From NCBI GenBank assembly GCA_046542915.1, contig JBKHAI010000033.1, positions 1-6,842 on the forward strand: a stretch of DNA of 6,842 nt. The letters are read 5' to 3'. The notes beneath the pieces were generated by a model. It made no database searches, was not told the origin of the DNA, and saw only the letters and a list, made by a program, of their open reading frames with translations. Made by a program: the position numbers and the translations under genes. The first letter of the stretch is position 1, and each line of letters starts with the position of its first letter. This stretch comes from SKVL01 sp046542915. Its GTDB lineage: Bacteria; Patescibacteriota; Minisyncoccia; Phycocordibacterales; CSBR16-193. Positions 1 through 6,164 of the stretch are shown here, one piece after another.

Positions 1-21
1 AGTACCTTCAAGTACCCTTCT

Positions 22-51
22 ATTATACTACAAAAACCGCTCAAATTCCAA
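22..51 (-). promoter_or_regulatory. Possible promoter reading out of the left edge
   Basis: On the minus strand there is a perfect TATAAT at 27-22 and TTGGAA (4 of 6 matches to TTGACA) at 51-46, with an 18-nt spacer. Transcription would begin near position 15 and leave the window, so the gene served is not visible. There is no TGn extension. The surroundings are AT-rich, so a chance match is possible. Confidence 0.35.
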
Positions 52-85
52 TGATTTTTAATAAATAATCAACAGTTTAGGAGTC

Positions 86-113
86 TTTTAAAACCGTGGT
101 CACGGTTTTGAAA
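86..113. terminator. Bidirectional terminator-like hairpin
   Basis: A 9-bp perfect stem (AAAACCGTG at 90-98, CACGGTTTT at 101-109) is extended by four more pairs, one of them G-T, to 86-113. The GC-rich core is flanked by A and T runs on both sides, so it could stop transcripts from either direction. It lies 177 nt downstream of the prfA stop and is the first good terminator candidate for that transcript. It would also separate prfA from the gene beyond the left edge. Confidence 0.5.
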
Positions 114-289
114 AGCTTTAAGAACTAAAGCAAAGATCATAACCACACATCGGCCAGATCCGGCTTTTGAAGATCTATGACCTTAAGGGAAAATATAGTA
201 AAAATGGCCATTTTAAGCCATTTTAATAGTTCCAAATATTAATTAAAGCATTTAACCAAAGAATACTTTTGAATAAAGGCGGACTTTTT
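114..289. other. Gene-free stretch downstream of prfA
   Basis: I see no convincing coding region, tRNA or known RNA fold here. It is AT-rich and holds small symmetric elements: CCTTAAGG at 181-188, a perfect 14-bp palindrome AAAATGGCCATTTT at 201-214, and GCCATTTTA repeated directly at 207-215 and 217-225. If the hairpin at 86-113 ends the prfA mRNA, this stretch is a long 3' untranslated region. Confidence 0.5.
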
Positions 290-1258
290 TTATTCCTCGC
301 TCCCCGTTACCTCTTTATAGGTTTCTATAATAGGATCAAGCTCGCCTTTTAAGACCTCCTCTACTCCGTGCCAGCTTTTTTTAATGCGGTGGTCAGTTAT
401 CCGATCCTGTGGGAAATTATAAGTCCGTATCTTCTCGGACCTGTCTCCGGTTCCGATCTGATCTTTTCGTTTATTGGCATACTCGCTCTCTTCTTTCTGT
501 CTTTGAAGATCCTGCAGTTTGGCTTGTAAGATACTCATGGCCTTTTCCCTGTTCTTGTGCTGACTTCTCTCAACGGTGCATCTGACCATTATCCCTGTCG
601 GTTTGTGAGTCAAATGAACAGCCGATTCCACTTTATTAACATTCTGACCGCCGGCACCGCCGGATCGCGAAAAACCGATATCCAGATCAGCCGGATTTAT
701 TTCCACTTTACTTCTTTTAAAAACCGGCATGATCGCCACCGAGGCAGTGGAGGTATGGATCCGCCCCTTGCTTTCCGTCTCCGGTACTCTCTGAACACGA
801 TGAACTCCGGTTTCATACTGGAGATCTTTAAAAACATCTTTACCTTTCACTTCATAAGAAACCTCTTTGTAGCCACCAAGATCGTTGGGAGAGCTGTCTA
901 AAAGCTTAAAACCCCAAACTCTTTTTTCGGCATATCTTTCATACATATAGGCCAGATCGGCGGCGAAAAGTGCCGCCTCGTCACCACCGGCACCGGCTCG
1001 GATCTCGAGGATAGCTTCCGGAGGATATTTTCTCTCTTCATCTTCTTTCAACTTTTCCGCTTTAATGATCTCTTCCATCTGTCGCCAGATGTCCTCTTTC
1101 TGTTTCTCCAAACTGCTTATCTCATCATTGGCAAGGTCCTTTACGGACTCATCATTCTCCGCCATCTCTTTAAGATCTTCCACTTGATCGTTTAGATCTT
1201 CAAAGGCGTAAGCCAAAGCGCTTGTTTTCTTGTTATTTTTCAGCTCCTCCAGTTCCAT
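290..1258 (-). CDS. prfA: Peptide chain release factor 1 (RF1)
   Basis: RF1 reads UAA and UAG stop codons in the ribosomal A site and triggers hydrolysis of peptidyl-tRNA. Numbering from the ATG at 1258 (322 aa), visible landmarks are the acidic coiled N-terminal part (about 1-75), the conserved IRAGAGGDEAALF block near 86-98, the codon-reading PxT motif as P-E-T at 159-161 inside HRVQRVPETES, and the catalytic GGQ at 203-205. PxT rather than SPF makes it RF1, not RF2. The residue after GGQ is Asn, where E. coli RF1 has His. The protein is about 35 residues shorter than E. coli RF1 (360 aa), all missing from the N-terminus. Two starts are possible, this ATG or a TTG two codons upstream at 1264; the frame stays open to a stop at 1328-1330 but offers no other plausible start. 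No Shine-Dalgarno is seen. The usual partner gene prmC, which methylates the GGQ glutamine, does not follow. Confidence 0.96.
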   Translation of the reverse strand: MELEELKNNKKTSALAYAFEDLNDQVEDLKEMAENDESVKDLANDEISSLEKQKEDIWRQMEEIIKAEKLKEDEERKYPPEAILEIRAGAGGDEAALFAADLAYMYERYAEKRVWGFKLLDSSPNDLGGYKEVSYEVKGKDVFKDLQYETGVHRVQRVPETESKGRIHTSTASVAIMPVFKRSKVEINPADLDIGFSRSGGAGGQNVNKVESAVHLTHKPTGIMVRCTVERSQHKNREKAMSILQAKLQDLQRQKEESEYANKRKDQIGTGDRSEKIRTYNFPQDRITDHRIKKSWHGVEEVLKGELDPIIETYKEVTGSEE

Positions 1259-1268
1259 AAGCAAAATG

Positions 1269-1329
1269 AATAAAATAAAAGACCCCGAAGACCAAACCGC
1301 GAAACAGCCGCAGATATAATATCGGGGTC
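1269..1329 (-). terminator. Terminator-like hairpin between rpmE and prfA
   Basis: On the minus strand, GACCCCGA (1329-1322) can pair perfectly with TCGGGGTC (1288-1281) across a 33-nt loop, and is followed by TTTTATTTTATT (1280-1269). The 5' arm begins 7 nt after the rpmE stop. This fits an intrinsic terminator or attenuator for rpmE. The long loop and interrupted T run make it weaker than the two kinase-tail terminators. The prfA start lies only 11 nt beyond the T run. Confidence 0.45.
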
Positions 1330-1336
1330 ATAGTTG

Positions 1337-1555
1337 TTATTTCTTGTATTTCTGAGCTGCCTCTTGTCTTTTCTTGAACTTCTCCACTCTTCCGGCGGTA
1401 TCCATAACCTTTTCTTGTCCGGTATAAAAAGGATGACACTTTGAACAGACCTCCACCGTTATATCCTTAGCGGTGGAACCGGCAGTAAAGACAGCTCCGC
1501 AAGCACATTTTATACTTACGTTTTCGTGATATTCGGGATGAATTCCTTTTTTCAT
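1337..1555 (-). CDS. rpmE: 50S ribosomal protein L31 (bL31, zinc-binding type)
   Basis: bL31 is a small protein of the large ribosomal subunit that contributes to the bridge with the small subunit. The 72-residue product has the family's normal length and begins MKKGIHPEYHE. Four cysteines, C17, C19, C37 and C40 (CAC and CSKC), form the zinc site of the C+ form. The stretch HPFYTGQ (41-47) followed by a basic C-terminus is diagnostic. The ATG at 1555 is the natural start; no Shine-Dalgarno precedes it. Upstream is about 80 nt of AT-rich spacer behind the murein lyase gene, with a TATTAT at 1586-1581 as a weak -10 candidate. The next gene is prfA; rpmE near prfA is also seen in Firmicutes. Retention of all four cysteines suggests that the zinc-independent paralogue is not needed or not present, but that cannot be seen here. 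Confidence 0.97.
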   Translation of the reverse strand: MKKGIHPEYHENVSIKCACGAVFTAGSTAKDITVEVCSKCHPFYTGQEKVMDTAGRVEKFKKRQEAAQKYKK

Positions 1556-1635
1556 GGTCTAAAAAGACTACCAGAATTTAATAATATTTGCAAATAAAAA
1601 ATAAACCATCGACAAAAGGTCTTTATTTTGATCTT

Positions 1636-3012
1636 TTAATCTACGCTGTCCAGGATATCTATGTCCTTTTGCAATTTCTCGGCATTTTGCATAACTCCAT
1701 CCCCATAAAAACTATTGGGGGGATTTCCGCTATCACAGGCTCTACCGGAATAATAACGACAGGCCGCGTTTCTCTCGGTGGTATAACCACCACCGGCAGC
1801 TCCCAAGTCAGCTAAATACATAGCCGATGCCATAAAGGCATGCTCGGGATCCCAAGGATCGGCAACCGAGACCCCGACCGCATCTGCTACTTTGCTCTCC
1901 ATTCGACTCCATGTTGTGGGAATAAACTGAGCCGGACCCATAGCACCGCCCCAGCCCCCACCCCACGGGCAGGACAAGGGTTGAGTATCCGGATCTCTTC
2001 CCAGTTTCTTCATTAGCTCAAGATAAGCCGTCTGATCATCACGCCAAGAGTTATCATTAGGACCGGGCATTATGTCCTTCCAACCCTGTTCATCCCCCGG
2101 TCTATTACAAGTTCCGACATTTACTCCAAATATTCCTTCACGAAGGCCGGACTCTTGCTGAAAGACCGCCAAGAGATAAGCAGGACGGATACCGGTTACT
2201 TCTTGAGCCCTTCTGGCATACGTTAGCGCATCACCAAAAGGAATATCATCGGTATCGCGCAAAGCAAACAAAGCACTTCTGATCCTGGCCGCATCTTGCT
2301 CGCGTTCTTGTACGATCTGTTGGTACTCCGCGGCCTGTGATCTGCTTATATTCAAAAGTCTTTGCTTTTCAGCTTCTTTTTGTTTAATAGAAGCTCTTTC
2401 TTCTTCAATGACCTTACGGGCATCTATCTCTTTGGCTCTTCTTTGATCCAACTCCTCACGTTCTTCGGCTGTTAATCGTCTGGCGTAACGGATCTCATCA
2501 AGAGTTTGGTGCAAGTAATCATTTATAGCATGAAAATCATTGTAGTCCACAAAGAACTCGGAAACGTTCTTATTACTCAAAAGAACTTCCACGAAAGAAT
2601 AAGAATCTATTTCGTTCCGCTCCCTTAAAAGATGGGCCAGCCGGTTGCGCATCTCATCTATATCTCCCTCTAGATCTTCTATGGTCTGATTCCTTTCATA
2701 AATATCTTCCCCCAGTTGCTGTATGGTTATCGTCTTGGCCTGTATATTAAGTTGAGCTTGTTGGATCTGAGATTCCAAAACAGCAATATCCCTTTCAATG
2801 GAAGATGCTTCGGTTTTGTGTTGATGTTCTTTCTTTGCGGCTTCCTTTCTTTGATCTTCCACCTTCTCAAGCTCGGCCTGAAGTTCCTCTTCCGTCATAT
2901 CCTCGTATTGAGCGGAGAGCTCCTCCGTTTGCAAAAAGACGGCAATATATAAACCGACAAGGATGACCGCAACAGAAACTACAAAATGTAATGAGTATTT
3001 TTCAGTGATCAT
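1636..3012 (-). CDS. Exported PcsB-like coiled coil with lytic murein transglycosylase domain
   Basis: This is a predicted peptidoglycan-cleaving enzyme of 458 aa acting outside the membrane. Residues 8-28 form one hydrophobic segment, read as an uncleaved signal anchor because no clear cleavage site follows. Residues 38-135 and 170-245 are charged, heptad-like helices. Between them, SFVEVLLSNKNVSEFF (139-154) resembles the conserved segment of the PcsB/CwlO/EnvC coiled-coil domain that is controlled by FtsEX. From about 255 comes a lytic transglycosylase domain: the likely catalytic Glu287 in FQQESG and the family signature GAMGPAQFIPTTW (356-368). About 70 residues lie between these two motifs, rich in Gly, Pro and Asp. 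Four cysteines (C302, C348, C418, C426), all in the catalytic part, may form disulfides. The ATG at 3012 sits about 31 nt after a predicted transcription start. Function is inferred from motifs; the family placement is firm, the FtsEX link is a hypothesis. Confidence 0.88.
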   Translation of the reverse strand: MITEKYSLHFVVSVAVILVGLYIAVFLQTEELSAQYEDMTEEELQAELEKVEDQRKEAAKKEHQHKTEASSIERDIAVLESQIQQAQLNIQAKTITIQQLGEDIYERNQTIEDLEGDIDEMRNRLAHLLRERNEIDSYSFVEVLLSNKNVSEFFVDYNDFHAINDYLHQTLDEIRYARRLTAEEREELDQRRAKEIDARKVIEEERASIKQKEAEKQRLLNISRSQAAEYQQIVQEREQDAARIRSALFALRDTDDIPFGDALTYARRAQEVTGIRPAYLLAVFQQESGLREGIFGVNVGTCNRPGDEQGWKDIMPGPNDNSWRDDQTAYLELMKKLGRDPDTQPLSCPWGGGWGGAMGPAQFIPTTWSRMESKVADAVGVSVADPWDPEHAFMASAMYLADLGAAGGGYTTERNAACRYYSGRACDSGNPPNSFYGDGVMQNAEKLQKDIDILDSVD

Positions 3013-3049
3013 ATAAATACCGACGGCTTTTTCTTTAACCCACGGTAGT

Positions 3050-3058
3050 ATTATAGCA
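3050..3058 (-). promoter_or_regulatory. Extended -10 promoter for the murein lyase gene
   Basis: The minus strand reads TGC-TATAAT: a perfect -10 hexamer (3055-3050) with the TGn extension (3058-3057). It lies between the rplY stop and the lyase start. Transcription would begin near 3043, giving a leader of about 31 nt. The -35 region falls in the end of rplY and matches poorly (TGAAGA-like), which an extended -10 tolerates. It shows the lyase can be transcribed apart from rplY. Confidence 0.7.
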
Positions 3059-3068
3059 CAATTAGGAT

Positions 3069-3719
3069 CTATTCTTCATCAGAAGCAGCTTCTTCCTCTT
3101 CCTCCTTGCCTTTCTTCTCTACCTCAATTGCAGAGAAATCTACGCTTTCTTCCTCTTCGGTTTCCACTTCTTCTTCAGGTTGAGTAACAGCGGCAACGAC
3201 CTCCTCCGGATCATCTTTTAGATAGACGTCCTTCGGTAAGCTAATATCCTTAGCAAGGATCTGGTCATCAAAACTCTTCAATGACGAAACATCCACCTCC
3301 AAGTGATTGGGGATACTTCGTGGCATAGCATCAACATTGAGCTCTCTTAAGACCTTGACCAGCATTGCTCCTTGCTCCTTAACAACAGGGGCAACCCCTA
3401 CAAACTCTAACGGAACACTGACCTCAATGGTCCTGCCTTCTTCAAAGACGTAAAAATCAACGTGACGGGGAGTGTTATAGATCGGATCAATGTCAACATC
3501 ATGTATTAAAGCTTCCAATGAACCGTTACTGTCGTCTTTTAGCGTTACTACCGCCGATTCACCGGAATCTTGCCAGATCTTTTCAAAATCCCTTTTGGGA
3601 ATAGTGATCGGAGTGGACGCTTGAGTACGACCGTAATAAACGGCGGGAATGTATCCCTCTCTTTTTAAGGCGTTGAGATTTTCTTTCTTATCGCGTTTTT
3701 TTGCTTTTAACTCCAACAT
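3069..3719 (-). CDS. rplY: 50S ribosomal protein L25 (bL25/CTC, long form)
   Basis: bL25 binds 5S rRNA in the central protuberance of the large subunit. At 216 aa this is the two-domain CTC/TL5 form, not the short E. coli form. Residues 1-90 are the 5S-binding domain, with REGYIPAVYYG (20-30) and HVDFY (86-90). Residues 91-178 are the C-terminal beta domain, with IPNHLEVDVSSL at 136-147. From 181 to the end the protein is a tail with 19 acidic residues out of 36, probably disordered; such acidic tails are common in long bL25 proteins. The ATG at 3719 leaves the family's usual N-terminus intact. The gene ends in TAG. It lies 78 nt behind fba; TATAGT at 3739-3734 on the minus strand is a possible -10 with only about 8 nt of leader, but its -35 is weak. 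No Shine-Dalgarno is seen. Confidence 0.95.
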   Translation of the reverse strand: MLELKAKKRDKKENLNALKREGYIPAVYYGRTQASTPITIPKRDFEKIWQDSGESAVVTLKDDSNGSLEALIHDVDIDPIYNTPRHVDFYVFEEGRTIEVSVPLEFVGVAPVVKEQGAMLVKVLRELNVDAMPRSIPNHLEVDVSSLKSFDDQILAKDISLPKDVYLKDDPEEVVAAVTQPEEEVETEEEESVDFSAIEVEKKGKEEEEEAASDEE

Positions 3720-3797
3720 AACAGTGTAAACATACTATATCCAACAGCTAAAATCAAGAGAAAGATCTTTAGCGATCAGACTTCACAAGTTATTAAT

Positions 3798-4679
3798 TTA
3801 ATTAACTTCATCTTTCCTACCCGAGAAAAGATCCAGCTTCTCTCCCACTACTTCCTCAACCGCGGAGATCGCGATGTTAAGATATTTGTATGGAGCAACC
3901 TCTTCGGGTTTTTCGGACAAGGCCCTTTTGATACCTTCTTTGTAGGCAACCCTTAGCTCGGTACTGATATGGATAATGCTTATTCCCGCCTTGATGGCCT
4001 CTCTCATATCTTTTTTAGAACTTCCGGAACCGCCATGTAGGACCAAAGGTACTCCGGCAGTTTCCCTTATCTCTGCTATCCTGTCGGTATAGAGTTTCGG
4101 TTGCAACCCCTTTCTGCTCATACCGTGAACACTACCTACGGCCGGGGCCAAGAGGTCCACCCCGACACTATCAACGAACTCTTTGGCTTCTTCCGGTTTG
4201 GTCAAAAGATCCTTGGAAACCGCCGCGCCTTCGGGCAACTCGTCAAAGACCGAAGAGGAACTTCCAATATATCCTAACTCACACTCGGCTAGCATCTCGG
4301 GATTTACCGAACGAATATACTCAACACTTTTTCTGACCATTTCTCTGTTCTCTTCCAGAGGCAGCTTGGCTCCGTCGATGACCACGGAGTCAAATCCGGC
4401 ATCAGCAACTTCCTTGACCCGTTCAAAAGAATAAGTGTGATCGGCGTTTAGAAATATGGGGTGATCATATTCTTCTCTGACACTTTTTACCAAAGCCGCC
4501 ACCTGTCTTAGACCGATGTAATCCCTTTCTCCTTCCGAGACCCCGATTATGATAGGAAGCTCTCTGGCTCGAGCGGCATTAATAACTCCCCAAAACATCT
4601 CGGTGTTGGCTATATTAAAATGACCGATAGCGATCTGGTTCTCTTCAGCTTCTTTGATGCATTCTTTATATGTTTTCAT
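3798..4679 (-). CDS. fba: Class II ketose-bisphosphate aldolase (fructose-bisphosphate aldolase type)
   Basis: The enzyme reversibly cleaves fructose 1,6-bisphosphate (or tagatose 1,6-bisphosphate) to dihydroxyacetone phosphate and glyceraldehyde 3-phosphate using a divalent metal. In numbering from the upstream ATG at 4691, visible residues are D84-H85 in LNADHTY (catalytic Asp and metal His), E138 in AECELGYIG, H189 in GSVHG, the phosphate loop LVLHGGSGS (216-224, metal His219), and HISTELR (241-247). The T-E-L wording resembles GatY/KbaY-type aldolases, so fructose versus tagatose substrate stays open. I start at the ATG at 4679 (293 aa, beginning MKTYKECI) rather than 4691, because a TGn-TATGAT promoter overlaps the upstream ATG and would place the RNA start at 4680-4679. 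It is divergent from the PfkB kinase, which suggests paired roles in sugar phosphate metabolism. Length and motifs appear intact. Confidence 0.93.
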   Translation of the reverse strand: MKTYKECIKEAEENQIAIGHFNIANTEMFWGVINAARARELPIIIGVSEGERDYIGLRQVAALVKSVREEYDHPIFLNADHTYSFERVKEVADAGFDSVVIDGAKLPLEENREMVRKSVEYIRSVNPEMLAECELGYIGSSSSVFDELPEGAAVSKDLLTKPEEAKEFVDSVGVDLLAPAVGSVHGMSRKGLQPKLYTDRIAEIRETAGVPLVLHGGSGSSKKDMREAIKAGISIIHISTELRVAYKEGIKRALSEKPEEVAPYKYLNIAISAVEEVVGEKLDLFSGRKDEVN

Positions 4680-4686
4680 TCCAAAT

Positions 4687-4695
4687 ATCATAACA
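4687..4695 (-). promoter_or_regulatory. Extended -10 promoter giving a leaderless fba mRNA
   Basis: The minus strand reads TGT-TATGAT: a 5-of-6 -10 hexamer (4692-4687) with the TGn extension (4695-4694). The expected start, seven bases on, is 4680, next to the A of the ATG at 4679. A second, overlapping candidate is TATAAC at 4725-4720, which shares bases with the rightward kinase promoter and would give a leader of about 20-35 nt. Confidence 0.5.
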
Positions 4696-4697
4696 TA

Positions 4698-4727
4698 TCC
4701 ACAGCCGATCAGAAGCTATGTTATAAT
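4698..4727 (+). promoter_or_regulatory. Extended -10 promoter for the PfkB kinase gene
   Basis: TGT-TATAAT gives a perfect -10 (4722-4727) with TG at 4719-4720. TCCACA at 4698-4703 (4 of 6) stands 18 nt upstream as a -35. Transcription would start near 4734, leaving a 30-nt AT-rich leader that contains the palindrome AATTTTAAAATT and no Shine-Dalgarno motif. Confidence 0.7.
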
Positions 4728-4763
4728 GTGGAGAATTACAATTTTAAAATTAATTTCTAGTAT

Positions 4764-5774
4764 ATGTCCAACAATGAACAGATAGACTTTCTCGCCATCG
4801 GCGATATGGTAACCGATGCCTTCATCCGTATTGAAGATGCCAAAGTAGAGAAAGACAAAGAAAAAGGTATTTTCAATCTTTGCATCTCTTTTGGTAACAA
4901 GATACCTTATAAATTCGTAGAAGTGGTACGAGCCGTCGGTAACAGCCCCAACGCTTCGGTTTCCGCCAACCGTCTGGGTCTTAACTCCCACTTGGTAACC
5001 GACCTGGGAGATGATGATGAAGGTGAAAAATGCTTAAAAGCACTTGAAGAAGAAGGTGTCTCCACTCAATTCGTTACCAGACACCCCGATTTTGAAACCA
5101 ACTATCACTATGTTCTCTGGTATGAAGATGAAAGGACCATTTTGGTCAAACATCAAGAATATCCTTATAAATTCCCGGAAATAGAAACACCTCCCAAGTG
5201 GATATACTTGAGCTCCTTGGCCGAGAATTCCTTGCCATACCACGACTCCATCGCCGAATACGTTAAAGCCAATCCCGATGTTAAGCTGGTCTTCCAGCCG
5301 GGAACTTTCCAGATGGGTCTGGGCTATGAGCGGTTGAAAGAAATATACCAACTCTCCGAACTCTTCTTCTGTAACGTCGAAGAAGCCAAGGACATAATCG
5401 GCAAAAAGAACGAACAGATGGAGATAAACGAGCTTTTGAAAATGACTCGCGACCTGGGACCGAAAAAAGTAGTCGTAACCGACGGACCCAAAGGAGCTTA
5501 CACCTACGACGGCGAAGAGATGTGGTTTATGCCTCCTTACCCTGACCCTAAACCACCGGTTGACCGAACCGGTGCCGGAGATTCCTTCGCTTCAACCTTT
5601 ACCAGTGCTTTAGTGCTCGGCAAAACCATTCCGGAAGCTCTGGAGTGGGCCCCGATAAATTCAATGTCGGTAGTCCAAGAGATCGGCGCCCAAAGAGGCC
5701 TCTTAACCAGAGAAAAACTGGAAGAATACTTAAGAAACCGCCCCGACGATTACCACCCGCAGAAGGTAAACTAA
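4764..5774 (+). CDS. PfkB/ribokinase-family sugar kinase
   Basis: PfkB-family enzymes transfer the ATP gamma phosphate to a sugar, sugar phosphate or nucleoside. The 336-aa product has the N-terminal strand FLAIGDMVTDAF (9-20), a sugar-site segment VGNSPNAS (58-65; the usual GGN is changed to VGN), a turn CNVEEA (203-208) matching the family's NxxE region, VTDGPKGAY (238-246), and the anion-hole signature DRTGAGDSF (267-275) with catalytic base Asp273. Arg268 replaces the commoner Thr. The segment 22-57 is longer and more charged than in ribokinase, so the lid and substrate may differ. Divergent pairing with fba makes fructose-6-phosphate a tempting substrate, but the sequence does not decide this; ribose and nucleosides remain possible. 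The start at 4764 follows a predicted promoter by 30 nt. The last 25 codons are duplicated 812 nt downstream. Confidence 0.9.
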   Translation: MSNNEQIDFLAIGDMVTDAFIRIEDAKVEKDKEKGIFNLCISFGNKIPYKFVEVVRAVGNSPNASVSANRLGLNSHLVTDLGDDDEGEKCLKALEEEGVSTQFVTRHPDFETNYHYVLWYEDERTILVKHQEYPYKFPEIETPPKWIYLSSLAENSLPYHDSIAEYVKANPDVKLVFQPGTFQMGLGYERLKEIYQLSELFFCNVEEAKDIIGKKNEQMEINELLKMTRDLGPKKVVVTDGPKGAYTYDGEEMWFMPPYPDPKPPVDRTGAGDSFASTFTSALVLGKTIPEALEWAPINSMSVVQEIGAQRGLLTREKLEEYLRNRPDDYHPQKVN

Positions 5775-5783
5775 GACTAAAGA
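5701..5783 (+). repeat. Direct repeat copy 1: 3' end of the kinase gene
   Basis: This 83-nt segment covers the last 24 sense codons, the TAA stop and nine bases beyond. It recurs at 6513-6595 in the same orientation with only three differences (5727 T to C, 5751 T to C, 5759 G to T). Identity ends abruptly at 5783. This copy belongs to the intact gene and leads into the terminator at 5791-5818. Confidence 0.95.
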
Positions 5784-5790
5784 TCAAAAA

Positions 5791-5818
5791 GCCCGAGGCA
5801 TTTGCTTCGGGTTTTTTT
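5791..5818. terminator. Intrinsic terminator shared by the kinase and HEPN genes
   Basis: An 8-bp stem (CCCGAGGC at 5792-5799 with GCTTCGGG at 5804-5811, one G-T pair) with a four-base loop is followed by seven T residues (5812-5818). A run of A residues precedes it, so it also works leftwards, 12 nt after the HEPN stop. It sits inside a wider inverted repeat, AAAGATCAA at 5779-5787 and TTGATCTTT at 5827-5835. Confidence 0.9.
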
Positions 5819-5822
5819 CGGG

Positions 5823-6164
5823 TCACTTGATCTTTTCTAAAATTTTTTTTGTCTGTCTTTTTAGTACCGGAAGGTCTTTTATCACCACTATCCAAACTAT
5901 ATCTATATCAACCCCAAAATATTCGTGAATTAAAACATCTCTTGTGCCGGATATTTTCTTCCATGAAATTTCCGGGTGTTCCTGCTTTAAGGCCTCAGGT
6001 ATATTCTTCACTGCCTCTCCAATTATTTCCAGTTTTCTAATAACGGCATCTTGTGTTTTTGGATCATCCTTAAATTCAATTTCTGAAAAACCCTCCGTAT
6101 ATTTTTCAATATCATTAATGCAATCAATTATATGCACCAAATAAAATTTGCTACTCTTTTTCAT
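5823..6164 (-). CDS. HepT-like HEPN domain toxin (DUF86 family)
   Basis: HepT-type proteins are small, all-helical HEPN ribonucleases that cleave RNA and are kept silent by a partner MNT nucleotidyltransferase. The 113-aa product fits the family length. The active-site motif Rx4HxY is visible as R75-DVLI-H80-E-Y82, inside GTRDVLIHEYFGVD, so the catalytic residues look intact and the tyrosine that MntA AMPylates in the studied system is present. The stretch VIRKLEIIGEAVKNIP (41-56) is typical of this family. The ATG at 6164 overlaps the antitoxin gene by 14 nt, suggesting coupled translation; no Shine-Dalgarno is seen. The gene ends in TGA, 12 nt before a shared terminator. Toxicity is inferred from family and context; some HEPN/MNT pairs have other targets. 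Confidence 0.88.
   Translation of the reverse strand: MKKSSKFYLVHIIDCINDIEKYTEGFSEIEFKDDPKTQDAVIRKLEIIGEAVKNIPEALKQEHPEISWKKISGTRDVLIHEYFGVDIDIVWIVVIKDLPVLKRQTKKILEKIK

Noticed and set aside
204..242. Rightward 12-codon mini-gene after TATAGT at 194-199
   Set aside because: The spacing to a -10 is suggestive, but 12 codons inside a palindrome and repeat region, with no -35 at normal distance, is not enough.
1..289. tRNA or other structured RNA gene
   Set aside because: No cloverleaf arms, T-loop consensus or CCA-adjacent acceptor stem were found on either strand.
557..901. Rightward 114-codon open frame inside prfA
   Set aside because: It is antisense to a fully conserved RF1 region including PxT and GGQ, and its translation shows no domain-like pattern.
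4716..5351. Leftward open frames antisense to the kinase
   Set aside because: They oppose an intact PfkB gene with all family motifs and have no promoter or family resemblance.
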